The notes below the pieces were generated by a model. That model ran no database searches and had not been told where the DNA came from. It was given only the letters and a program-made list of their open reading frames with translations. The position numbers and the translations under genes were made by a program. Shown one piece after another: positions 1 through 6,283 of a stretch of DNA of 19,700 bases (positions within the stretch are counted from its first letter, which is position 1; each line of letters opens with the position of its first letter). The DNA is from CAWKDC01 sp044445605 (GTDB taxonomy: Bacteria > Pseudomonadota > Gammaproteobacteria > JABCZS01), in the NCBI GenBank assembly GCA_044445605.1, contig JBIOEA010000035.1:1-19700 (forward strand), written 5' to 3'.

Positions 1-137
1 ATAATCACCGGCGAGGACATCAATCGTTGGCCTATAAAACACCCGCTGAGGTATACTTTGGCGGAACATTAACCAGCAATTTGGAGGCCCAACTCTCCTA
101 AACTTTTTTGATTTGCTGGTCTAGACAATGGGGTCAC
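1..137 (+). mobile_element. 3' end of an IS3-family insertion sequence (right inverted repeat included)
   Basis: This is the downstream end of an insertion sequence. It contains the last 32 codons of a DDE transposase and then the right inverted repeat, read on the minus strand as GTGACCCCATTGTCTAGACC. A matching end occurs at 19566 (ATGACCCCCGCAATTTAGAC), so both window ends carry the same element in the same orientation. The terminal TGACCCC...GGGGTCA is of the TG...CA type usual in the IS3 family. The native flank begins with TATA at 138. The middle of the element is outside the window. Confidence 0.85.
3..101 (+). CDS. IS3-family transposase OrfB, C-terminal fragment
   Basis: The frame starting at position 3 is open from the window edge to the TAA at 99-101. 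It encodes about 32 residues including HQSLAYKTPAEVYFGG. The HQSL-YKTPAEVYF pattern is the characteristic end of the IS3-family integrase/transposase (rve domain, C-terminal to the last catalytic Glu). This protein normally cuts and joins the IS ends, usually as an OrfAB frameshift fusion. The 5' part and the catalytic residues lie outside the window, so intactness cannot be judged. Confidence 0.85.
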   Translation, partial: NHRRGHQSLAYKTPAEVYFGGTLTSNLEAQLS

Positions 138-248
138 TATATTCTCAAGTCTAGCTTTGATGGTGCCAACCCAGGTGGGGTCATTATCAATTAGTTGAAA
201 ATAAGAGGAAATTTGGGCGCTTGGTTCAGGTAAAAAGGCTGTATGCAT
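69..248 (-). pseudogene. 5' fragment of an unknown gene cut by the IS (37 native codons)
   Basis: A minus-strand frame starts at ATG 248 with a good Shine-Dalgarno (AGGGAG at 255-260, 6 nt spacing). It encodes MHTAFLPEPSAQISSYFQLI and continues to ENI at the IS boundary (138). From there it reads through the IS end to a stop at 69-71, giving a 59-aa hybrid. The SD, start and promoter-like sequence upstream argue that this is the true beginning of a gene whose body has been removed. The body is probably the orphan 3' part at 18587-19565: the TATA flanks match and the frames agree. No family was recognised. The frame is sound; its identity is unknown. Confidence 0.65.
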
Positions 249-272
249 GATTGGCTCCCTACTATTTTGACT

Positions 273-301
273 ACTTTAACAAACTGACCTTAATAAAACA
301 A
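273..301 (-). promoter_or_regulatory. promoter of the IS-interrupted gene
   Basis: On the minus strand, a -35 TTGTTT (301-296) is followed after 17 bp by -10 TAAAGT (278-273), preceded by TG in the extended -10 position. It lies about 25 nt upstream of the ATG at 248. The matches are moderate (4 of 6 each) but the spacing is ideal, and the element sits directly upstream of a good ribosome binding site. Confidence 0.4.
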
Positions 302-382
302 CCTGTCGCTATTTGATTTAGTTGGAAAACTGTACTACTATACTAATGGTAGTAACAGCGGAATAGCCGTAGAGGTGCCATT

Positions 383-1969
383 ATGTATAATTTAGCCAAT
401 ATCATCAAAGCGTTAAATGAGCATAATACTGAGCATCTCAAAACGCATATTAAAGCCGCAGAAGAAACAAGACTGATTCCTGGAACACGAGATACATCGC
501 GCACGTCTGGTCACTTCGAAGAGGATTATGACCTTGATAGTAGTGGCAATCCGATGTCTAGTGGCAAAGCTCAACGGTGGGTAGCAGGAGGAGAGGTATA
601 CCATGAGACAACGCCAGATAGGATGGAAATCATCAGAACAGGTGAAAAGGTATTCTGGGACTCACTGCGCGCAGCAATGGAACATGACCTTGATAAAAGT
701 ATCACTGATGAGCAACTTGTTGAAAAATTGGCCGAAGAGATAGTCAGGTCTTGGACGCCCGAGGTTGCTGGACAGCAGGGAAGAAAACAAGCGATGCTCA
801 ATACTATCACTGCGACAGCGGACGTGATCAATAAAAACAATCCCAGCTTGTGTTCATATTTTTATGATCAGGTTGAGGCACGCATCAGTGATAGCAATTT
901 CAAGAAAAGGATTCACGATCAATCACCTGACGCAGCACTGTTGAAAGTGCATGAAAATGCCAAGACAGTGAAAGAGATGATTGATCAGCTAGTCAAGGAT
1001 GGTTATGCAAAAATAGACCCTGTTACGAAAAAAATCACATTCTCAGCACGCAAAGACGCGCCTCATTTGGTGAATGACATGATTTATATTTTAGCCTGTC
1101 CATATGATAAAGAAATTGGAAATGAAAATAAATTGAAAAATAGGTTAGGGCACATGCGTGGTCAATCAGATGATTATACTTGTTGCTTTGATTATGCGGT
1201 GCTTGAACAAGCAAGCAGCGATCAATATAAGAATCAACTGACGGAAATGGGCATTGATGATATTAGGATATTAGGGGATAGACTGAATGACCGGCAATGG
1301 AGTATTTTGAAGACAATTGACTTAACGAAAAACATGATACCCACCGTCCAGTCAAGGGCGGTTGATATAATAAGGCTGATTGATTGGTTGAGTGAAAAAG
1401 GGTATGCAACGGTAGATAAAAACACCGGAGATATTCTCTTCAAGATAAAAGGGGATGATCCACATGCGGTGAATGACGTGATCACTATTTTGTCTTATCC
1501 ATATGCAACGGAAATACACAGCCCAAGCAATTTGCAGGAATCGGTATTAAAGAAAAAATACCCTGATCGTGAGGTTAAGTGCTGTTTTAACTACAAAGTA
1601 TTAGAGAAGGTTGTCGATCCGCAATATAAAGATAAGCTTTTAATCGATAAAGTGGCGCTTCAGTCAGATACAATATTTGATCAAACGCTAGAAATGATGA
1701 CGCATGACAGACGTTTGTTCGTTGAGCATATCATGAAAGAAAAACAAGAAAGAGGAAGCGTGACAGAAATGAGACGCAGTGTTCACCATGCTTACCGAGG
1801 ATTAAAAGATTCAATGGCTGCAATGACCTCATCCTCATCTTCCTCGTCTGTAAAAAAAGGAACGACGCCGGAATTATTTGAAAGATGGAACTCGATCGCG
1901 CAAACTCCAGGAGTGCCGGATCAGAAGACTGAAGAAAAAAAGTCTACAAGCATGAAGCTTAACAAATAG
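383..1969 (+). CDS. unknown 528-aa protein with an internal tandem duplication
   Basis: No known family was recognised. The start ATG is preceded by AGAGGTG (371-377), 5 nt away. Residues 194-285 and 326-420 are two diverged copies of one domain. Both share the order (D/E)xL-x3-GYAx(I/V)D, an APHLVND/DPHAVND motif, (A/S)(C/Y)PY, CCF(D/N)Y, VLE and QYK. After the second copy come EMMxxDRRLF (residues 437-445), a polyserine stretch (483-489) and TPELFERWN (495-503). The last two non-serine motifs recur in the same order in the next gene (2108-3052), so the two are probably distant paralogues. There is no signal peptide or membrane span. A soluble host-directed effector is possible, but nothing in the sequence proves secretion. 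A TATACT at 339-344 could be the -10, with no convincing -35. Confidence 0.8.
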   Translation: MYNLANIIKALNEHNTEHLKTHIKAAEETRLIPGTRDTSRTSGHFEEDYDLDSSGNPMSSGKAQRWVAGGEVYHETTPDRMEIIRTGEKVFWDSLRAAMEHDLDKSITDEQLVEKLAEEIVRSWTPEVAGQQGRKQAMLNTITATADVINKNNPSLCSYFYDQVEARISDSNFKKRIHDQSPDAALLKVHENAKTVKEMIDQLVKDGYAKIDPVTKKITFSARKDAPHLVNDMIYILACPYDKEIGNENKLKNRLGHMRGQSDDYTCCFDYAVLEQASSDQYKNQLTEMGIDDIRILGDRLNDRQWSILKTIDLTKNMIPTVQSRAVDIIRLIDWLSEKGYATVDKNTGDILFKIKGDDPHAVNDVITILSYPYATEIHSPSNLQESVLKKKYPDREVKCCFNYKVLEKVVDPQYKDKLLIDKVALQSDTIFDQTLEMMTHDRRLFVEHIMKEKQERGSVTEMRRSVHHAYRGLKDSMAAMTSSSSSSSVKKGTTPELFERWNSIAQTPGVPDQKTEEKKSTSMKLNK

Positions 1970-2027
1970 CATGATAGCCTAGGTCGATTTAGCGCTGGTT
2001 ACATGGATAACTACCTTTGAATGGGGT

Positions 2028-2055
2028 TTGCTAACGTACATTCATATGGTATGAT
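2028..2055 (+). promoter_or_regulatory. extended -10 promoter of the 314-aa gene
   Basis: TTGCTA (2028-2033), a 16-bp spacer and TATGAT (2050-2055) form a sigma70-type promoter. TGG at 2047-2049 gives the extended -10 TGn motif. Transcription would begin near 2062, about 45 nt upstream of the chosen ATG. The gene can therefore be expressed apart from the preceding one. Confidence 0.5.
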
Positions 2056-2107
2056 GCATAATAATTAAATATCTAACTCAGATTTCACTCATTTGCTAAG
2101 GTTGTCA

Positions 2108-3052
2108 ATGAAAATTCAAGCACAGTTTTTCTCAAAGTTTTTAAGTGAGCATTTGGGGTTTTCGATTAAACTTCGCCCTAGCCAAGAAACGCATCTCAAT
2201 CAGCCCTTGCACTTCATGATCGAGTCAGCGCTTGCCTCTCTCTCTGACAGCCAGAAGCAGGAGGTGTTAAATTGGCTTATGTTGAACCGCCCTGACTGGA
2301 TTAAGCGTTGGTGGCGCGATGAAGGATTTGATGCCAATGTCATCGACATGGATACATCCGGCCAATTGTGCATTCAATCGCGGGATCTATTAAAAACAAC
2401 TTTCTCTCTTGACCCAAATCATCCAATTCTATTGAAGGATATGGGGGAACGATTAAGTGATAGATATAAGACCGCGTTTGAGATGATGCTCAACGATGAT
2501 CGATTATTCCTTAGAAACACGGGAAATTTCTTTGACCATAAATGGTTCTACGATTCGTTTTACACGAAGCTTGATAAGGATATTAAAAATGTAACTGGCC
2601 TGGAAGTTATTATTGGTTCGGGTTTCTGTCGCTTTCACGAATCACTTCGGGTTACTCCTGTGGGTTCTCCGCTCATCAAGGCTGCAACGGGTGAAATATC
2701 ATTGGAAAGTGGAATTGATCACAGGGGCTCCTCCACGGAAATATTCCAGCGCTTTAACAAACTTTACTTGCAGCAGTTTAAATTATATCAATTCAACAGC
2801 ATTATCTTCTCAGGTTTCCCGAAGTCACTTAATGCGTTAATCACATTCACAAACACAAATCGTCCTGGATATATTCCCGCTGGTCCAGTGATTAAATTCC
2901 CCTATGATAACGCCATCAAGACCCATCCTCAGTTGCTTGAAACACGGTGGAAGCCTCTCGGTCTCTTTTTTAATGGCGTGAGATTGGATAATCAAGAAAC
3001 TGATTCATCGCCTGAGAATAAAGAGTCTTCACTTCCAAAGATGAAACCGTAA
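2108..3052 (+). CDS. unknown 314-aa protein, relative of the 528-aa protein
   Basis: The open frame reaches back to a TTG at 2093, but ATG 2108 is preferred because TAAGG (2097-2101) sits 6 nt before it. No family was recognised. Residues 124-134 (FEMMLNDDRLF) and 209-217 (STEIFQRFN) match EMMTHDRRLF and TPELFERWN near the end of the upstream 528-aa protein, in the same order. That suggests a shared C-terminal module. The protein is soluble, with Trp-rich helices near residues 56-70 and a charged low-complexity tail. It has no signal peptide. It follows the first gene at 138 bp with its own promoter, so the two are neighbours and not a tight operon. An effector-like role is an inference from style only. 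Confidence 0.75.
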   Translation: MKIQAQFFSKFLSEHLGFSIKLRPSQETHLNQPLHFMIESALASLSDSQKQEVLNWLMLNRPDWIKRWWRDEGFDANVIDMDTSGQLCIQSRDLLKTTFSLDPNHPILLKDMGERLSDRYKTAFEMMLNDDRLFLRNTGNFFDHKWFYDSFYTKLDKDIKNVTGLEVIIGSGFCRFHESLRVTPVGSPLIKAATGEISLESGIDHRGSSTEIFQRFNKLYLQQFKLYQFNSIIFSGFPKSLNALITFTNTNRPGYIPAGPVIKFPYDNAIKTHPQLLETRWKPLGLFFNGVRLDNQETDSSPENKESSLPKMKP

Positions 3053-3084
3053 TTCGTGAGGATCTGATAGCGATCACTGGTTTG

Positions 3085-3115
3085 CGGAAGCCGAGTATTC
3101 CGAGGCGGGTGTTTT
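3085..3115 (+). terminator. possible terminator carrying a repeated 20-mer
   Basis: CGGAA (3085-3089) can pair with TTCCG (3098-3102), followed by GGCGGGTGTTTTATT. The 20-mer TATTCCGAGGCGGGTGTTTT (3096-3115) is 19/20 identical to 12404-12423, which also follows a plus-strand stop codon. The stem is short, so the terminator call is tentative; the repeat itself is certain. Confidence 0.35.
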
Positions 3116-3116
3116 A

Positions 3117-3464
3117 TTATTCTTCATCCAGAATCTGCTCATTCAGCTGGTTCATGACAGCCCTGAGCTTAGTGATTTTGAGGGGAAGCTGGGAAGAGAG
3201 CAGCCGACGTTCCTGCGCATGGAGCTTAGCCTTAAGGCGAGCAATCTGAGCCACAGAGGTTTTACGTGATTTGGTGAGGGTTTTACGGGTTAGAGCGATT
3301 TGCTCAAGTGATTTGTCATAAGAATGAACCAACTCGTTGATTTCTTTGCTTAAATTCTTTATTTTGACGGCAATGACCTGTTGGCGCAAGCCAGGATGCG
3401 TATTTTGCTTAGAAAACATAGCATTAGAAAGCGCTGAAACTGCTGGAATAAGAATATGTGACAT
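3117..3464 (-). CDS. small helical coiled-coil protein, 115 aa, unknown
   Basis: The ATG at 3464 has a strong Shine-Dalgarno (GTGGAGG, about 7 nt upstream on the minus strand). A near-consensus promoter (TTGACA-N18-TATGAT, 3516-3487) lies just upstream. The protein is basic and almost entirely helical. Residues 25-85 are rich in Lys, Leu, Gln and Arg with a heptad-like pattern (LRQQVIAVKIKNLSKEINEL onward), ending in acidic ILDEE. It has no membrane span, no cysteine and no recognisable domain. The upstream neighbour on the same strand is the 603-aa membrane protein, 222 bp away. Its own strong promoter suggests it is expressed by itself. Function unknown. Confidence 0.7.
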   Translation of the reverse strand: MSHILIPAVSALSNAMFSKQNTHPGLRQQVIAVKIKNLSKEINELVHSYDKSLEQIALTRKTLTKSRKTSVAQIARLKAKLHAQERRLLSSQLPLKITKLRAVMNQLNEQILDEE

Positions 3465-3486
3465 AATTAGCCTCCACTACGAAGCC

Positions 3487-3516
3487 ATCATACCGCAAAA
3501 GAAGGTAATGTGTCAA
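3487..3516 (-). promoter_or_regulatory. strong promoter of the 115-aa gene
   Basis: On the minus strand, TTGACA (3516-3511, perfect -35) is followed by an 18-bp spacer and TATGAT (3492-3487, 5 of 6). The predicted start lies about 17 nt before the gene's ribosome binding site region. The bases just upstream of the -35 read TGACCCCATTG, identical to the first 11 bp of the IS right inverted repeat. Confidence 0.6.
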
Positions 3517-3653
3517 TGGGGTCATGAATCAAGAAATAGTTAATTCTCTTAAAAAACAATCAATTACGATTGACCTTTCTAATGGTGAGGCAAATAATAT
3601 TTGCTCTTCTGAAACTGACTATGATGCAAAGGGCTTTGTTGTATTATTGATTT

Positions 3654-3679
3654 GTAGGGGCGAAACATCTTTCGCCTAC
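3654..3679. repeat. hairpin repeat, possible terminator of the 603-aa gene
   Basis: GTAGG(GG)CGAAA pairs with TTTCGCCTAC around a CATC loop (3654-3665 with 3670-3679, a two-base bulge). The core GGGCGAAACATCTTTCGCC is 17/19 identical to a hairpin after apt (8679-8697). It lies just beyond the stop of the minus-strand 603-aa gene. Neither strand has a clean U-run, so it may be a REP-like repeat and not a classical terminator. Confidence 0.5.
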
Positions 3680-3686
3680 GTGAGTT

Positions 3687-5498
3687 TTATGTCCCATTCG
3701 TTGGTTTAACGGATTGAGCAGGAGCAACAGACACGAGCGTTTTCCCGTTGACTCCCTTATATGCGTAGCATACAGGTACGCTATTTTGTTGCGCATTATT
3801 CTGCAGTGCATTTGATGGTGTCGGCGCTGTGATACGGTGATTTAACTCTTTCATTTCAACCTGAATGGCTTTTTGATCCACTTCCGCATCACGCGTAGCG
3901 GCGGTTGCTTCGACTTGGTCTTTAGCAAGTGTGTAAATCATTGCACCCGCAAGGATGAGGACACTGAATGCGAGTGGGTTGGCGGCAAAAACAAATAGGC
4001 TAAGGCAACAGACGGCCATAGCCGCCGCAGCGTAGAACATCACTGATTTACAATCATATCTTGTTTCAGGTTGTGCAAAATATCCGCCAACGCCAGGGTT
4101 TGCAGGCATCACAATATGTGATTCACCTTTGATGAAAAGTTTAAAAGCGCAAAACGCAAAAACACCCACGGAGCCTGCTAAGGCAAACATGGGGAGTGAT
4201 AGCAGTGAGCCATAGCCGAAAAACATCGATAGACCACCACAGATACCATATGTCCATTTTACAGTGTTAAAAAATCCCTGAATTGCTGAGTGAGCGCGTA
4301 GGTATGTTTTATTATCTGAAACGGCAGTAATTTTAGATAAAATGAAAGTGCCGATGGCGCCAGCAGCACATATTGCCATGTAATCAAGAGCGGTCATGGA
4401 GATCAATGAGCTGAGCGAGTTGATGAGCGTTTGAGCTATCGGGAAGCCCCAAAGTGTCTGGCTGAAGTCTACTGTGAGATCATACGCGGGAATGAAATAG
4501 GGTAAGATTTGAATCTTGATGGCGGAGCCTAGCGCATTCAATGGGCCTCCCATGGCAAAATCGGCTATGAGAAGCGCCACGCCGCCCAAGCCAAGCAAAA
4601 ACAAGGGAGCGCTTTGCCAGGTTAGTCGGTTCAACAGGCTATCATGTGCTTTCTTGAATTCTTTTGATTTTGCGATACGTGCGGGGCTTCGCAACGCATT
4701 ATCAGCCTCTGAGTTGATACGATGCGCTAAGAGGTCTTGTGCTGCTTTTTTGCCACCCAAGAATGTCATCGCTATTCCGGCTGCTGCGGCGAAACCAAAC
4801 ACGAATACATAAGGTGCTGCAAAACCCGTCACAAGGGATACGGTTAAGAAAGCTGCCCCCGCGATCGTGATAAAAGCACCCGTGGCCACCATGTACCAAG
4901 GATTGCCATACGCTTCATGTTTGTCACGTGCCTTGAGAAATGCATCCATGGTATTGACGATGCGAGCATGTTCAGAGTCTGTTTCGGGAGCATTCCAATC
5001 GGTCATGCCATGGACAATACGTTTGATTTCTTTATCATCATCGCCATGTTTTTCATGTAAGTATTTAAAGAAGCCTTCATAGAGATAACGTCTTTTTTCA
5101 TAAGAGTATGCTTGAGCACGATGGATATCTTGCTCGAGTTTTGCAATGGCTTCATCGTGCTTGTCAGCGTTTTGTTCGTCTTTTGCGGCTTCGTCTTGTA
5201 ACTGCTTGATTTTATTTTGTAGCGCTGTAATGTCTTTATTTTCTTTGGCAGCAATCTTTGATTCAGTAAGGTAAAAAATATGGTAGAGAGACTCGCTCAG
5301 GTCTTTATGTTCATGTTTGCAATCTCTTTCGGTGGCTTCAAACACATCACTGAGTACGAAGTAGTCACTATTTGAAGTAATGATTCTTTCAGCTGCTTTA
5401 ATCTCACGCGTTTCAATATCAACGACGAGACCGCGCTTGCGTTTTGTGCGCATCACTTGCATTTCTATGTCGTTATCGTTTTTACCAAAACTAAACAC
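3687..5498 (-). CDS. unknown coiled-coil and multi-span membrane protein, about 603 aa
   Basis: The frame opens at GTG 5507, but that codon lies inside GAGGTG, which is itself the Shine-Dalgarno. GTG 5498 is the better start, 6 nt later (MFSFGKNDND). Using the longer frame's numbering, residues 83-135 form a charged coiled coil (KIAAKENKDITALQNKIKQL onward). Six to eight hydrophobic segments follow, near 205-228, 230-250, 299-318, 376-395, 414-434, 436-458, 488-510 and 511-528. They are separated by cytosolic-looking loops, and a Gln/Asn/Pro-rich tail ends the protein. There is no transporter signature or signal peptide. The layout (long soluble N-terminus, paired hydrophobic hairpins) resembles membrane-inserting effector proteins of intracellular bacteria. 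That is an analogy only. Its promoter has an extended -10. Confidence 0.8.
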   Translation of the reverse strand: MFSFGKNDNDIEMQVMRTKRKRGLVVDIETREIKAAERIITSNSDYFVLSDVFEATERDCKHEHKDLSESLYHIFYLTESKIAAKENKDITALQNKIKQLQDEAAKDEQNADKHDEAIAKLEQDIHRAQAYSYEKRRYLYEGFFKYLHEKHGDDDKEIKRIVHGMTDWNAPETDSEHARIVNTMDAFLKARDKHEAYGNPWYMVATGAFITIAGAAFLTVSLVTGFAAPYVFVFGFAAAAGIAMTFLGGKKAAQDLLAHRINSEADNALRSPARIAKSKEFKKAHDSLLNRLTWQSAPLFLLGLGGVALLIADFAMGGPLNALGSAIKIQILPYFIPAYDLTVDFSQTLWGFPIAQTLINSLSSLISMTALDYMAICAAGAIGTFILSKITAVSDNKTYLRAHSAIQGFFNTVKWTYGICGGLSMFFGYGSLLSLPMFALAGSVGVFAFCAFKLFIKGESHIVMPANPGVGGYFAQPETRYDCKSVMFYAAAAMAVCCLSLFVFAANPLAFSVLILAGAMIYTLAKDQVEATAATRDAEVDQKAIQVEMKELNHRITAPTPSNALQNNAQQNSVPVCYAYKGVNGKTLVSVAPAQSVKPTNGT

Positions 5499-5531
5499 AA
5501 TAAGCACCTCGGATTAGTCGTTTACCTAATA

Positions 5532-5560
5532 ACTATACCATCCTTACTGCCCAATAACAA
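5532..5560 (-). promoter_or_regulatory. extended -10 promoter of the 603-aa membrane protein gene
   Basis: On the minus strand, TTGTTA (5560-5555), a 17-bp spacer and TATAGT (5537-5532) are present, with TGG immediately before the -10 (extended -10). Start of transcription would be near 5525, about 27 nt before GTG 5498. This also places the upstream GTG 5507 very close to the ribosome binding site and supports the shorter start. Confidence 0.6.
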
Positions 5561-5592
5561 CGGCTAACTGGCTGAAATTGTGAGAATTTGTG

Positions 5593-6195
5593 TCAGAGAA
5601 AGCGTTGGAAAAGCCCAATGAAATTAATGCCATAGCCCAAGGCGGCCAGGATCCCGGCAGCAAACCCAAAAACGTGGCCTTCCCAGGAGGTTTTGGCGTC
5701 GCTGGGGAGGAGGCTGGTGAGGATGGAACCGCAATAATAAATGGCTAAAATGCCGAGGACGATGGCGCCTGCATCAGGTTTGTAGAAGGCCTGGGTCAAG
5801 AGATACCCCATATAGCCCATGATCACGCCACTGGCGCCCACATGGAGGGCTTTTCGGCCGAAGAGCCAGACCGCGAGCCCTGAAACCAGCATGATATTGA
5901 GTGTCACATTCAGAAAGTGGGCATAACCCTGGGCGAGCATGAGCACAAGGAGCAAAAAGAGAGGAATGGAGTTAAAAAACAGGTGGTTCATGTGCCCATG
6001 TAAAAAAGGAGAGGTAAAAATCCCAATTAAACCAAAGGGATGGCGAGGGTAGATGCCAAAGACGTTTAAGCGGTAGCCCACGCTGGCATTGACGATTTGA
6101 ATGCCCCAAAGCAGCCCTAGAATCTCTAACGCAACAATGGCGTTGGCCTGCATGGTTTGAATAATGTGTTGTAGTGCGAGTGACCAATCCAGCAT
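5593..6195 (-). CDS. rhomboid family intramembrane serine protease
   Basis: This is a six-span integral membrane protease that cleaves transmembrane substrates within the bilayer. The catalytic GxSG motif appears as GASG at residues 120-123 (Ser122). The partner His is His174 in WEGHVFGFAAG. The conserved HxxxN of the second span is present in GHMNHLFFN (His71, Asn75). At 200 aa it is a minimal rhomboid with no extra soluble domain. The ATG at 6195 follows GAGGAGC at good spacing. It is transcribed divergently from uup, from a 58-bp interval. Physiological substrates of most bacterial rhomboids are unknown, and nothing nearby suggests one here. Confidence 0.9.
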   Translation of the reverse strand: MLDWSLALQHIIQTMQANAIVALEILGLLWGIQIVNASVGYRLNVFGIYPRHPFGLIGIFTSPFLHGHMNHLFFNSIPLFLLLVLMLAQGYAHFLNVTLNIMLVSGLAVWLFGRKALHVGASGVIMGYMGYLLTQAFYKPDAGAIVLGILAIYYCGSILTSLLPSDAKTSWEGHVFGFAAGILAALGYGINFIGLFQRFL

Positions 6196-6283
6196 AAAAC
6201 AAGCTCCTCTGTTCTATAAATAATACTACACATTCTCAGTTAATGGCATTACAATGTCGTATACGTTTTTTGGGTATATGTCC

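Noticed and set aside
276..293. Two TTAA boxes upstream of the 528-aa gene, considered as a PmrA-type regulatory box as found at Legionella and Coxiella effector genes
   Set aside because: The boxes start 14 bp apart, whereas the known direct repeat has an 11-bp period, and the surrounding bases do not match. They also coincide with the minus-strand promoter.
2093..2107. TTG 2093 as start of the 314-aa gene
   Set aside because: It has no Shine-Dalgarno, while ATG 2108 has TAAGG at good distance.
3524..3709. Plus-strand frame of 61 codons (MNQEIVNSLKKQSITIDLSN...)
   Set aside because: It runs through the hairpin repeat at 3654-3679, overlaps the end of the 603-aa gene on the other strand and lies over the promoter of the 115-aa gene. 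GGGG before the ATG is a weak case for translation. It cannot be excluded, but the evidence is insufficient.
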